A DNA stretch of 64,000 bases from Sphingopyxis sp. BE259 (GCF_031457495.1 NZ_JAVDWM010000001.1:1972001-2036000), one strand, 5' to 3'; numbered from the stretch's first letter, positions 1 through 8,234 are shown. Translations and numbers: made by a program. The notes: a model not told the origin generated them from the letters alone.

Positions 1-592
1 TCTGTACTCCCATGTCGAGGTCGAACAGCAAGTTGCGCTGGCCCTGATCGCGGATCATCGACTGGATCCACATAAAGCTGGCGACGCGGGTGCCCGCGGT
101 CAACGGTTCGACGCGGTGGACCGTCGTCGATGGATAAAGGACCATATGGCCAGCGGGCAGCTTGATGCCTGGGGCTTCGCTAAACCCCTCCACGACCAGC
201 CCGCCACCCTCGTAGCTGTCGGGATCGGCGAGAAAGAGCGTGGCCGAAAGGTCGCTACGCATCCGGAATTCGGTGCCGCGGCGCATGCGGATGGCATTGT
301 CGATATGGTCGCCGAAATTCTCGCCCCCGCTGTAGCGGTTGAAATAGGGCGGATAGATTTTGAGCGGCAACGCCGCAGCGATGAACAGCGGGCTGCGCCC
401 CAATGCATCGAGCACCAAGCGTCCGGCTTCGGCGGCGGCTTCGCCAAACTCTGGCAGTTGCTGATTGCGCTTCGCCAGCGCCGCTTGCGGCCCCGATGTC
501 TCGTTGCCGTCGATCCATTCGGCGCCGTCAAGGATAGCGCGGAGCTTGGCGACACCATCAGCGTCGAGCACATCGGGAATGATCCGGATCAT
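1..592 (-). CDS. piuC: PKHD-type Fe(II)/2-oxoglutarate hydroxylase, PiuC/YbiX-like (partial)
   Basis: The first 197 residues are visible and the C-terminus runs off the left edge; the family is about 225 aa. The 2OG-Fe(II) dioxygenase signature is present: H96 and D98 (in FGDHIDNA), distal H159 (in TTVHRVEP) and R169 as the likely 2-oxoglutarate ligand. It starts at an ATG 57 bp after the stop of the siderophore-receptor gene on the same strand. The same pairing occurs in fiu-ybiX and piuA-piuC, so a role in iron acquisition or siderophore handling is inferred. The substrate of this family is not established. Confidence 0.88.
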   Translation of the reverse strand, partial: MIRIIPDVLDADGVAKLRAILDGAEWIDGNETSGPQAALAKRNQQLPEFGEAAAEAGRLVLDALGRSPLFIAAALPLKIYPPYFNRYSGGENFGDHIDNAIRMRRGTEFRMRSDLSATLFLADPDSYEGGGLVVEGFSEAPGIKLPAGHMVLYPSTTVHRVEPLTAGTRVASFMWIQSMIRDQGQRNLLFDLDMGVQ

Positions 593-649
593 GGGCCGCT
601 TCTAGGCTGAAACGGGCGGGAACGGCAATCGCCGCGCCCGCCCATTCGA

Positions 650-3052
650 TCAGAAGTTGTAGAAGAGGCTGAACACCGCCGAACGCGCGTCGCCGGGGGT
701 CGCCCAGCCGCCCGAGACGGCGCCGGTCGTGGCGTTCACATTGTTTCGGACGCCGGTGTAATAATCCTCATTCGTCAGGTTGGTGACGTTGAGCTGCGCG
801 ACCAGGCCGTTCTTGAAATCATAGGACACAAAGGCGCGGTGGATCAGATAATCATCGACCATGAACTGAGTCCGCTGAAGCAGGTTGCGCTGGTTGGTGG
901 CGAACTTGCCCTGATAGGTCAGGCCGTAACCGACCTGCAGCCCGAACGGGAAGGCATAGGTGGTGAACAGGCTGCCCGAATGTTTCGGGGTCTGGATCAA
1001 CCGGTCCCCAGCCTGCGGGTCGACAAGCGCGGCGCTGTTGCCGCAGCCGGTGGATGCGGGGGAACGCAGACAGAAGTCCGAAACGCTCTGCCGCACTTCG
1101 CTGTCGAGATAGGTGTAGTTGGCAAAGATCGCCCATTCGGGGGTCACGTTGCCGGTCACGCCCAGCGCGACACCATCGACGCGCGATTCGCCGTCGAGCA
1201 CCTGCAACGAATTGGGCAGCGACGGGTCGTTCGACGGGGTGCGGAAATTGCTGCGTTCGTTGCGGAATAGTGCGGCGGTCAGCAGCAGCTTCTTGTCCAT
1301 CAACTCGGCTTTGGCACCGATTTCGTAGGTCCGCGCCTTTTCGGGGGCCACCGCGCAGGGGTCGGCGGCGCCGGGCGTTGCGGGGATGACGCCGCAGCCG
1401 AGGCGAACGGTCGCCGACGACGGGGTCTTGGCATTGCCATAAGCGGCGTAGAGGCTGACATTCTCGACCGGATGGAACACCGCGCCAACGCGGTACGAGA
1501 ACAGATTCTCGTCGCTGACCTGCCGGGCTTGTTGCGCCGCCGTCAGTGCCGTGGTTCCCGGCGGAACAAAGGTCAGCGGGATGTTGCGGAACTCGGCGCG
1601 GTTGCTTTCGTAACGGATGCCCGCGTTCAATTCGAACATGCTGCCGATTTCGAGCGTGTCGAACGCGTAGATGGCGGCATTACGGCTGTAGCCCTTTGAC
1701 CGTGCGGTCACGGTGAAGTTGATCGGGCCGTTATAGACGGTGTTCGGGTTCGACAGGCTGATCGGGGCCAGCGGAGTGACGGCCGAGCCGTTGGGGTTAC
1801 GCAGCAGCGACCCGGTGGTGATTTCATAATCTTCGCGCGAGAAGGAGGCGCCGACAACAAGCGTGTTGCGGGTGCCGCCCGTTTCGCCGGTCACGACCGT
1901 CAGATCGGTCTGGTTGTGCAGCATATCGTTGACCTGGTCGCGGACAAACCCGCGCGGGCCGCTCTGATAATAGGTGCCCGGGACATTCTGGCCCGCGGGG
2001 CAGGCGATGCCGACGGTCGAATTCGGGCCGGAACCGATCGGCTGAAGCCCGCTAGCGAGGCAGAACACACCCTGAGGGGCGCTGGTCTGGGTGTAGGCAC
2101 CGACGCGCTGCCAGCGGGTCAGGTTGCGGATCGACACATCGTCGTTGAACGCGTGACGGAAGGTCGCGGTCAGGCGATCGACCTTGGTCGTTTGTTTGTC
2201 GAGATTGACGATGCCGAAATAGTCGCTGTCATCGACCCCCGCGAGCGGGCCGTCGTTGACAGTGCTCAGATAAAAGGGAACGCCAAAAATCGGGGTGTTG
2301 TCATCATCCTGATGGACATAGGCGAGCGTCAGGCTGGTCTCGCTATCGACGCCGATCGTGATCGAAGGTGCGACGCCCCAACGCTTGAAGTTTTCGACGT
2401 CGCGGCCGGGGACGTCATTTTCGTGATACATCGCGTTCAGGCGCACCGCGATCAGGTCGCTGACGCGCCAGTTGCTGTCGACCGAGGCGCGGTAGTAATT
2501 GTCGGTGCCGACCGCGGCCTGCACGGTGGTGGCGTTGCGCGCGAACGGGATTTTGCTGACCAGGTTGATCGTGCCGCCGACGCTGCCCGATCCGTTGAAC
2601 ACCGAGTTGGCCCCGTTGTAGACTTCGATCTGTTGCAGATTGAAGGGGTCGGTGCGGCTGTATTGGGCGGCGTCGCGGACGCCATCGACGGTCAGGTCAT
2701 TGTTCGCCGAATAGCCACGCAGGTTGATCGCATCGCCATAGCCGCCGCCGCCTTCGCCGGCGCCAAAGGTGATGCCGGGGATCGTCGACAGTGCATCGCG
2801 AAGGGTCAGCAAATTCTGTTGGCGGAGCTGCTCCTGCGACACGACGGTGACCGTCTGCGGCGTATCGACGATCGGCGCCGTCGATTTGGGCGATTCCACC
2901 TCCGTCGCCAGCGTTCCGGACACAACGATATCGCCGCGGCTGCCGGGCGCGTCCTGTCCTTCGGCACCTGCTTCGGTGGCGAAGGCGGGGGCGCTAATCA
3001 GGCTGCCGACGCAGGAGAGGGCAAGGAAGGACGCGGATGTCGATGGCTTCAC
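650..3052 (-). CDS. TonB-dependent siderophore receptor (catecholate Fiu/PiuA-like)
   Basis: 800-aa outer-membrane receptor. It starts with GTG, preceded by AGGGG at 7-nt spacing. There is a signal peptide (about 1-25), then a plug domain (about 60-170) with DTPQTVTVVS, the LRDALSTIPGI segment, INLRGYSANND and GSGSVGGTINLVSK. A long beta-barrel follows and ends in the typical C-terminal aromatic residue (YNF). The plug motifs place it in the TonB-dependent siderophore receptor family. Its neighbours piuC and tonB on the same strand point to ferric catecholate uptake, but the exact ligand cannot be read from sequence. A palindrome 70 bp upstream may be its iron-responsive operator. Confidence 0.93.
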   Translation of the reverse strand: MKPSTSASFLALSCVGSLISAPAFATEAGAEGQDAPGSRGDIVVSGTLATEVESPKSTAPIVDTPQTVTVVSQEQLRQQNLLTLRDALSTIPGITFGAGEGGGGYGDAINLRGYSANNDLTVDGVRDAAQYSRTDPFNLQQIEVYNGANSVFNGSGSVGGTINLVSKIPFARNATTVQAAVGTDNYYRASVDSNWRVSDLIAVRLNAMYHENDVPGRDVENFKRWGVAPSITIGVDSETSLTLAYVHQDDDNTPIFGVPFYLSTVNDGPLAGVDDSDYFGIVNLDKQTTKVDRLTATFRHAFNDDVSIRNLTRWQRVGAYTQTSAPQGVFCLASGLQPIGSGPNSTVGIACPAGQNVPGTYYQSGPRGFVRDQVNDMLHNQTDLTVVTGETGGTRNTLVVGASFSREDYEITTGSLLRNPNGSAVTPLAPISLSNPNTVYNGPINFTVTARSKGYSRNAAIYAFDTLEIGSMFELNAGIRYESNRAEFRNIPLTFVPPGTTALTAAQQARQVSDENLFSYRVGAVFHPVENVSLYAAYGNAKTPSSATVRLGCGVIPATPGAADPCAVAPEKARTYEIGAKAELMDKKLLLTAALFRNERSNFRTPSNDPSLPNSLQVLDGESRVDGVALGVTGNVTPEWAIFANYTYLDSEVRQSVSDFCLRSPASTGCGNSAALVDPQAGDRLIQTPKHSGSLFTTYAFPFGLQVGYGLTYQGKFATNQRNLLQRTQFMVDDYLIHRAFVSYDFKNGLVAQLNVTNLTNEDYYTGVRNNVNATTGAVSGGWATPGDARSAVFSLFYNF

Positions 3053-3121
3053 GGTTTAACCCCTGTTTTGATTGGCTCGGGGCGCCCGCTATTGAGAATT
3101 GATCGCAGAGTCAACGTATAT

Positions 3122-3136
3122 TGCGAAACATTCGCA
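3122..3136 (-). promoter_or_regulatory. Possible Fur-type operator upstream of the siderophore receptor
   Basis: The sequence is a perfect inverted repeat, TGCGAA-ACA-TTCGCA, 70 bp before the receptor GTG. It resembles the TGC(G/A)AnnnnTT(C/T)GCA form described for Fur boxes in several alphaproteobacteria. The position and the iron-uptake context support this; binding is inferred. Confidence 0.5.
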
Positions 3137-3190
3137 TCTATGTGTCAGTTTGTCGCGCAACGGCTACTTTCGCGCTGGGGCAGATGACCC

Positions 3191-3913
3191 TCAGCGCCTT
3201 GGTTCGAGCCACCAGCTTTGGCGCCAACCATAGGCGCTCGCGACGGCTTGCCCCGCGGTGTTGGTCGCCGGCTTGAAGCGGAAACGCTCTTCGATCAGGC
3301 GGCACGTCGTAGTGTCCAGCGCATCATCGCCGCTCGAACGGCTCACGCGGCATCCGGTGACGCGGCCCGTCGGCTGGATCGTGAAGCGAACCTCGACCTC
3401 GCCGCCGATGCGCGCCCTGCTGGCGGCGGCGGGATAGTCGCGGTCGCGGATCGTGCCGCTCTGCCACTGCGCTTTGCTGCCGCCGCCGGTGCCGCTGCCT
3501 GAACCGCCCGACCCGGTGCCGTCGCCGCGCCCGCTGGCGCCCGATCCCGGGCCGGGGTTGGGCGTCGCGCCCGCCGAGGCCTCGTTGGCCGTGCCGGGCT
3601 TGGGCGCGGCCGCAATCGGCGGCACGATCGGAGGAAGTTTGGCTTTCGGGGCGACAACAGGCGCTGCTTTGGCATGTTTGTTCGCCGCAGATGCTGCGCC
3701 GCTTGCTTTGTCGCTGGCCGGGGTTTGCGGCACCGCCGGTTCGGGGGGCGGTGGCGCCGGGATGGCGATCGCCGCGATCGCCTGGCTAGCCTTGCGAACG
3801 ACCTCGATGTCGAGCCCGCTGGCAAGCCCAAAGCCGACCGCCACGACGGCAAGCACAGCGCCGCTGCCCGACGCAAGCCGCTGACGTCTGGAAATCTGTC
3901 CGTTATATGCCAT
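3191..3913 (-). CDS. tonB: TonB family energy transducer
   Basis: 240 aa from the ATG at 3913, which begins MAYNGQISRR. A single N-terminal membrane helix (about 15-35) precedes an Ala/Pro region with APPPPEP, then a Lys/Pro segment and a Gly/Ser-rich linker. The C-terminal TonB domain (about 155-240) contains RIGGEVEVRFTIQPTGRVTG and ends YGWRQSWWLEPRR. It transmits proton-motive force from ExbBD to TonB-dependent receptors; exbB and exbD are not in the window. An open frame continues far upstream, but the family start and membrane helix support 3913. It lies 138 bp before the receptor gene on the same strand, so it probably serves that receptor. Confidence 0.88.
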   Translation of the reverse strand: MAYNGQISRRQRLASGSGAVLAVVAVGFGLASGLDIEVVRKASQAIAAIAIPAPPPPEPAVPQTPASDKASGAASAANKHAKAAPVVAPKAKLPPIVPPIAAAPKPGTANEASAGATPNPGPGSGASGRGDGTGSGGSGSGTGGGSKAQWQSGTIRDRDYPAAASRARIGGEVEVRFTIQPTGRVTGCRVSRSSGDDALDTTTCRLIEERFRFKPATNTAGQAVASAYGWRQSWWLEPRR

Positions 3914-3957
3914 CCGCTGCCCCAAGCGCGCGCCGTCGCGCACCAACGGCGGCCGAT

Positions 3958-4827
3958 TTACAGGAAATCGTCTAGCGTGGACATGAACCGGTCGAACTGG
4001 TCGTGGTGCAGCCAGTGACCGGCGTTTTCGAACTCGATCACCTTGGCCGTATTGAACGCCGCGAGGCGCCCGTCGCGTTCGGGGTTCGATGCCCAGCTGT
4101 TCGCACCGTAAAGCAGCAGCGTGGGGCAGGTGATCGCGCCCCACAGCGCCGCAATATCGTCCTGCGGCATGTCGAAGGCGGGCCAGACATTCAGATAATT
4201 GTCGAACTTCCAGCTCCAAGTGCCATCCTCGTTGCGGCTGATGCCATGGATGGTCAGGTGGCGCGCCTGCGCTTCGGTCAGATAGGCATTCTCGCTCATC
4301 ATCCGGGCCAGCGCGTCGTCGAGCGTCGCATAGCGGCGCGGAGTGCGCCCGGCAGCCTGACGCTTGTCGTCGATCCATTTGCGGAACCGTTCGGCATAAG
4401 GTTTTGTGGCGCGTTCGGCGATGATCTTGGGCGACGGACCAAGCCCTTCGATCGCGACCAGCTTGCGGACATTTTCGGGATACAGGCCGGTATAACGCAG
4501 TGCGATATTGCCCCCCATCGAATGGGCGACGATGCTGATCGGCCCCAGATCGAGCTGATGGATCAACTGCGCAAGGTCATAGACAAAGCCATCCATCGCG
4601 TAATTCCCATCGGGAGACCACGCGCTGTCGCCATGACCGCGCAGATCCGGGGCAATGATATGATAGCGATCGCGCAGCTTGTCGGCGACCCAGTCCCAGT
4701 TGCGGCAATGATCGCGGCCACCATGAACCAGCAGCAGCGGCGGCGCGCCGCGATTGCCCCAATCGACATAGTGCAGCTTCAGCCGCTGCGAGATGAAAGC
4801 GTTCGAGGTGAGGCCGGCACTTGCCAT
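3958..4827 (-). CDS. Alpha/beta-fold hydrolase
   Basis: 289 aa from the ATG at 4827, which has AAGGA eight bases upstream. An upstream in-frame start would run into the divergent SDR gene and is less likely. Alpha/beta hydrolase features are LLLVHGGRDH (oxyanion region, about 31-40), DLRGHGDS, nucleophile S103 in AHSMGG and a late His in NAGHWLHHDQ. The substrate is unknown. It is divergent from a dienoyl-CoA-reductase-like SDR, and the 125-bp gap probably holds both promoters. An esterase or a C-C bond or epoxide hydrolase is possible. Confidence 0.85.
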   Translation of the reverse strand: MASAGLTSNAFISQRLKLHYVDWGNRGAPPLLLVHGGRDHCRNWDWVADKLRDRYHIIAPDLRGHGDSAWSPDGNYAMDGFVYDLAQLIHQLDLGPISIVAHSMGGNIALRYTGLYPENVRKLVAIEGLGPSPKIIAERATKPYAERFRKWIDDKRQAAGRTPRRYATLDDALARMMSENAYLTEAQARHLTIHGISRNEDGTWSWKFDNYLNVWPAFDMPQDDIAALWGAITCPTLLLYGANSWASNPERDGRLAAFNTAKVIEFENAGHWLHHDQFDRFMSTLDDFL

Positions 4828-4952
4828 CGGTTCGTCCTTGCTGTCTGTTCCAGTTTCAAAAGGCGACTGATCGCCATCCGTCAACCCCGCATTATGCACA
4901 ATGGCGGTGGATGCGGGTGACGCCGATAAAGGAAGCAAGGGAGAGAAGCAGG

Positions 4953-5744
4953 ATGACGACATTTCGCGATAATTTGCTCGTGGGCAAAACGGCTTTCGTC
5001 GCCGGGGGCACCAGCGGCATCAACCTGGGCATCGCCAAACGCTTTGCGGAACTGGGTGCGAAGGTAGCGGTTGCAGGGCGTGATCCCGAAAAGGCCGCGC
5101 GCGCTGCTGCCGCGATCGGCGCCGACGCGATCGGGCTGTCGGCCGACGTGCGCGATTATGCAGCGATTCGCGGCGCGATGGAGCAGGTCGCCGATCAGCT
5201 GGGGCCGATGGACATCGTGATTTCGGGCGCGGCGGGCAATTTTCTGGCCCCGGCGCTGGGCATGTCGGCGAATGCGTTTCGCACGGTTGTCGACATCGAC
5301 CTCAATGGTACGTTCAACGTGTTCCGCGGCTGCCACGATCTGCTCAATCGTCCCGGCGCGTCCTTGGTCGCGATCACGGCGGGCCAGGCGGTCAACGCCT
5401 CGGCGCTCCAGGCTCATGCCTGCGCCGCAAAAGCCGGGATCAACCAGCTGATCCGGGTGCTGGCGCTCGAATGGGGGCCGGAGGTGCGGGTCAATGGCAT
5501 CTCGCCGGGGCCGATTGCGGGGACCGAGGGCATGGCGCGGCTGGCGCCCGATGCCGCAACGCGCCAGTCGCATTTCGACCGGATCGCGATGAAGCGGTGG
5601 GGCGAAATTAAAGAGGTCGCCGAATCGGCAGTGTTCCTGTGCTCACCCGCCGCGGGTTATATCACCGGCACGATCCTGGATTGTGACGGTGGCAGCCAGG
5701 TTGGCGATGCGTCGCGCGGCGATCTGGCGCGCGGGATGGCTTGA
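4953..5744 (+). CDS. SDR oxidoreductase, 2,4-dienoyl-CoA reductase-like
   Basis: 263 aa from the ATG at 4953, preceded by AAGGGAG and AGCAGG; the open frame upstream overlaps the divergent promoter. The Rossmann motif TGxxxGxG appears as GGTSGINLG (about 18-26). Residues GAAGNFLAP, DIDLNGTFNV, HACAAKAG and SPGPIAGTEGM match the peroxisomal 2,4-dienoyl-CoA reductase (DECR2) pattern. The classical YxxxK tyrosine is absent: the residue four before the lysine is Ala. That is characteristic of DECR enzymes, which use a different proton donor. The likely role is beta-oxidation of unsaturated fatty acids. Confidence 0.85.
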   Translation: MTTFRDNLLVGKTAFVAGGTSGINLGIAKRFAELGAKVAVAGRDPEKAARAAAAIGADAIGLSADVRDYAAIRGAMEQVADQLGPMDIVISGAAGNFLAPALGMSANAFRTVVDIDLNGTFNVFRGCHDLLNRPGASLVAITAGQAVNASALQAHACAAKAGINQLIRVLALEWGPEVRVNGISPGPIAGTEGMARLAPDAATRQSHFDRIAMKRWGEIKEVAESAVFLCSPAAGYITGTILDCDGGSQVGDASRGDLARGMA

Positions 5745-5750
5745 AAATTG

Positions 5751-5817
5751 CCGTAGCCCTGAGCCTGTCGAAGGGCGCTTCTCGGATAAGCGCCCTTCGA
5801 CAGGCTCAGGGCTACGG
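5751..5817. repeat. Perfect palindromic repeat (family GAGCCTGTCGAAGGGCGC)
   Basis: Two 30-bp arms (5751-5780 and 5788-5817) are exactly complementary around a 7-base loop, beginning 7 bp after the SDR stop. A second copy of the family is at 30443-30509, also just after a stop codon. The arms are perfect over their whole length, unlike an ordinary terminator. Confidence 0.95.
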
Positions 5818-5837
5818 TCCAGACCGAACCGGAAAGC

Positions 5838-5874
5838 AAAAACGCCGCCAACCCGGCTGGGTGGCGGCGTTTTT
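5838..5874. terminator. Bidirectional intrinsic terminator
   Basis: AAAAACGCCGCC (5838-5849) pairs with GGCGGCGTTTTT (5863-5874). The inner loop bases can pair further as ACCC/GGGT. It has a T tract in both directions, so it can end the SDR transcript and the convergent tRNA-Val transcript. Confidence 0.88.
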
Positions 5875-5876
5875 AA

Positions 5877-5951
5877 TGGTGGGCGTGGCAAGGATTGAAC
5901 TTGCGACCCCTGCGATGTCAACACAGTGCTCTACCACTGAGCTACACGCCC
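5877..5951 (-). tRNA. tRNA-Val (GAC)
   Basis: A 75-nt cloverleaf on the minus strand. The acceptor GGGCGTG pairs with CACGCCC, the anticodon loop is TTGACAT (anticodon GAC), the T arm contains GTTCAAT and CCA is encoded. A terminator follows immediately downstream. Confidence 0.96.
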
Positions 5952-6021
5952 ATCCCTTGGGGTGACGGCCCCCTAATATCCCCGGCCACGCTTGGCAAGC
6001 CCTTCGCGCCCGATGATGTCG

Positions 6022-6399
6022 TTATTGTTGGCTTGACCGGTCGGCGCGGCCGAACAGATTGTCGACCTCGCGCACCAGATCCTTCAGGTGGAACGGCTTT
6101 GATAGCAGTTTCGCCTGCGGCACATTCTCTTCGGCGCGCAGCGATACGGCGGCAAAGCCGGTGATGAACATGACCTGCGTTTGCGGGGCGACCTTGGCGG
6201 TGTGCTGAGCCAGCTCGATCCCGTCCATTTCGGGCATCACGATGTCGGATAGCAGCAGGTCGAAGGTTCCCGAATCGATATAGGGCACCGCTGCGGTGCC
6301 GCGATCGACCGCGGTGACATGATAACCGGCGCTGGTCAGCGCGCGCGCGAGATACTCGCGCATCACGTCATCATCCTCGGCCAGAAGAATACGAATCAT
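6022..6399 (-). CDS. cpdR: Single-domain response regulator CpdR
   Basis: 125 aa consisting of a receiver domain only: acidic pocket D9-D10, phospho-acceptor D52 in LLLSDIVMPEMDG, and conserved Thr and Lys (FITGF, SKPF). Length, sequence and the divergent N-formylglutamate amidohydrolase neighbour match CpdR of alphaproteobacteria. In Caulobacter unphosphorylated CpdR brings ClpXP to the cell pole for cell-cycle-controlled proteolysis; the role here is by homology. The 153-bp gap to the next gene holds both promoters. Confidence 0.88.
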   Translation of the reverse strand: MIRILLAEDDDVMREYLARALTSAGYHVTAVDRGTAAVPYIDSGTFDLLLSDIVMPEMDGIELAQHTAKVAPQTQVMFITGFAAVSLRAEENVPQAKLLSKPFHLKDLVREVDNLFGRADRSSQQ

Positions 6400-6552
6400 G
6401 CTGAAATCTGTCCCCTGGTCCTTCGATGCGGCCGAATCTGTTCAATTTCGGTCGGTCGCATCCTTAATGCCGTATCCGCCATAGCGTCAGAGATTTAACA
6501 AATTGACTTGGCAGTGCTGGATTCATCGCGCTTTTTTTGCCACCGATGATCC

Positions 6553-7428
6553 ATGCGATCCAGCACCATCCTGCCCGCCGCCATTGCCGTCAACCGGCCT
6601 GCGGCGATCGGCCCGGTGGTCGTGTCGGTGCCGCACGCGGGGCGGCTGTATCCGCCCGAAATATTGGCGGCGGCGCGCGTCGGGCTCGCCGATCTGGAAC
6701 GACTCGAGGATCGCTGGTGCGATCTGATCGCAGTGGGCGCGGTCGATGCGGGCGCCACCGTGCTGCAGGCGCTGTGGGCGCGAGCTGTCGCGGACTGCAA
6801 TCGCGGCGAGGGGCAGATGGCGCCGGGCGAGGTCGCGATGCCGCTGCGCGCGCAATTTTCGGCGCCGGGACGCAAGGAACGCGCGGGGCTGGGCGTCGTG
6901 CCGACGCGGTTGGCGGATTGCGGGCCGCTGTGGAAACAGCCGATCGATCAGGCGGCGATGCAATGGCGGCTCGACTCCTTTCACCGGCCCTATCATGCGG
7001 CACTGGCCGATGCGTTGGCGGCGGCGCGCGACCGGTTCGGTTATGCGATTCTGCTCGATCTTCATTCGATGCCATCGATTCCGATCGGGCAGCCGGGCCA
7101 TGGCGCGCGGATCGTTGTCGGTGATCATTTTGGCGTCACGTCGGGGGGCTGGCTGGTTGATCTGGTGCTGACGGCGGCGGAGCGCCTGGGTGAACCGGTC
7201 ACGCGCAACCAGCCCTATGCCGGCGGCCACATCATTCGCACACATGGCAATCCCGGGCAGGCGGTTCATGCGGTGCAGATCGAGATCGACCGTCGTCTCT
7301 ATCTGGGCGCCGATCGTCTACCCGACAGCGCCAGAGCGGCATCAATGGCGCGCTGGTTTGCCGATCTGGTGCACACCGCCGGACAAGCGCGCCCCGCGCC
7401 CGACGCCATCGTCCAGGCCGCCGAATAA
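6553..7428 (+). CDS. N-formylglutamate amidohydrolase family protein
   Basis: 291 aa. It has the family motifs VVVSVPHAGRLYP (start, about 21-33), RAVADCNRGEG, LDLHSMPSI (putative metal ligands) and GGHIIRTHG. The enzyme class hydrolyses N-formyl-L-glutamate (the HutG type of histidine degradation). No other hut gene is nearby, and this position beside cpdR is widely conserved, so the true substrate may differ. A U-rich minus-strand terminator overlaps its stop codon. Confidence 0.85.
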   Translation: MRSSTILPAAIAVNRPAAIGPVVVSVPHAGRLYPPEILAAARVGLADLERLEDRWCDLIAVGAVDAGATVLQALWARAVADCNRGEGQMAPGEVAMPLRAQFSAPGRKERAGLGVVPTRLADCGPLWKQPIDQAAMQWRLDSFHRPYHAALADALAAARDRFGYAILLDLHSMPSIPIGQPGHGARIVVGDHFGVTSGGWLVDLVLTAAERLGEPVTRNQPYAGGHIIRTHGNPGQAVHAVQIEIDRRLYLGADRLPDSARAASMARWFADLVHTAGQARPAPDAIVQAAE

Positions 7429-7458
7429 AAAACCACCCCGTACCGAAGTACGAGGTGG
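7427..7458 (-). terminator. Intrinsic terminator with UUCG loop, downstream of tRNA-Pro
   Basis: Read on the minus strand, CCACCTCGTAC-TTCG-GTACGGGGTGG is followed by six Ts. The C(UUCG)G tetraloop is exceptionally stable. It lies about 150 nt after tRNA-Pro on the same strand. The T tract overlaps the stop of the convergent amidohydrolase gene. Confidence 0.8.
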
Positions 7459-7609
7459 CCAGGGTCCAGGGAGGACGCGCTCGCGCCAAAAGACGGAGCA
7501 CTGACCGCGGTGGAAAGGGGGAAAACCACGGCGGCGTAAAACAAATCTAGGATGTTGTTGGCCGACTTACAAGAAGCGACGGTGCAGAATCTGCAATATG
7601 CGAAGAAAT

Positions 7610-7686
7610 TGGTCGGGGAGAGAGGATTCGAACCTCCGGCCCCTGCCTCCCGAAGACAGTGCTCTACCAGGCTGAGCTACTCCCCG
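7610..7686 (-). tRNA. tRNA-Pro (CGG)
   Basis: A 77-nt cloverleaf. The acceptor CGGGGAG pairs with CTCCCCG, the anticodon loop is TTCGGGA (anticodon CGG), the T arm contains GTTCGAAT and CCA is encoded. About 150 nt of minus-strand sequence separates it from the terminator at 7427-7458; I see no second tRNA there. Confidence 0.96.
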
Positions 7687-7793
7687 ACCGATCTGCGCGC
7701 CGACCGGGGTCGCCGCGAAGGCAGGGCGGTCCTCTAGACGCGCAATCTGCGAACTTCAAGCGCCAATCGGCACATTCCGCGGGATTGCCGCGG

Positions 7794-8234
7794 CTACAAC
7801 ATTTCGGCACTTCGAAAGCTGAAATGTCCGCTCGCCACAAAAATCAGATGGTCGATCAGTTCGATGCCCATCATCCGCAGGAAAAGCGCGGTTTCGCGTG
7901 TGGCGGCGATGTCGGCGTCACTTGGCCGGGCGATGCCCGACGGGTGATTATGCGCCATCAATACCGCCACGACGCCGTGATCGAGCAGCGCGCGCCAGCA
8001 GCGCGGGGGAATGGAGCAGCGCCTGGCGTCGTCGCCGCCCGCCCGTTCGAGGTGAACGAGCCGGTCGAACGCATCAAATCCGGCAAGCAGCAAGCTCTCG
8101 CGGTCGGCCGCAAAATGCGGGCGAAGCAGGTGCTCGGCGATGTCGTCCTCGGCGGCGCACGGCACGAAACCGTCCACGACCGGCGGATCGGGCGTCTGGC
8201 CGACAGGCTGGAGCAGGGTCATGGCCCTGGCCAT
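7794..8234 (-). CDS. RadC-like JAB/MPN (JAMM) domain protein, short form
   Basis: 146 aa from the ATG at 8234. A TTG at 8258, directly after an in-frame stop, and an ATG at 8222 are alternatives; none has a clear ribosome site. The C-terminal JAMM metal site is intact: HNHPSGIARPSDAD gives HxH and the Asp ten residues later. The helix-hairpin-helix half of standard RadC (about 225 aa) is missing. Its function is unknown, as for RadC in general; the family looks like a metal-dependent protease or DNA-associated protein. The plus-strand thyA is divergent. Confidence 0.75.
   Translation of the reverse strand: MARAMTLLQPVGQTPDPPVVDGFVPCAAEDDIAEHLLRPHFAADRESLLLAGFDAFDRLVHLERAGGDDARRCSIPPRCWRALLDHGVVAVLMAHNHPSGIARPSDADIAATRETALFLRMMGIELIDHLIFVASGHFSFRSAEML

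Noticed and set aside
100..573. 157-codon minus frame at the left edge
   Set aside because: Wrong frame; the true frame (1-592) has the hydroxylase motifs and runs off the window edge.
1916..3187. 423-codon open frame on the plus strand opposite the siderophore receptor
   Set aside because: It is a mirror of the receptor gene in high-GC DNA, has no domain and no ribosome site, and the minus-strand frame is clearly real.
5643..5924. Short ORFs through the palindrome and tRNA-Val region
   Set aside because: They are made of repeat, terminator and tRNA sequence and are not coding.
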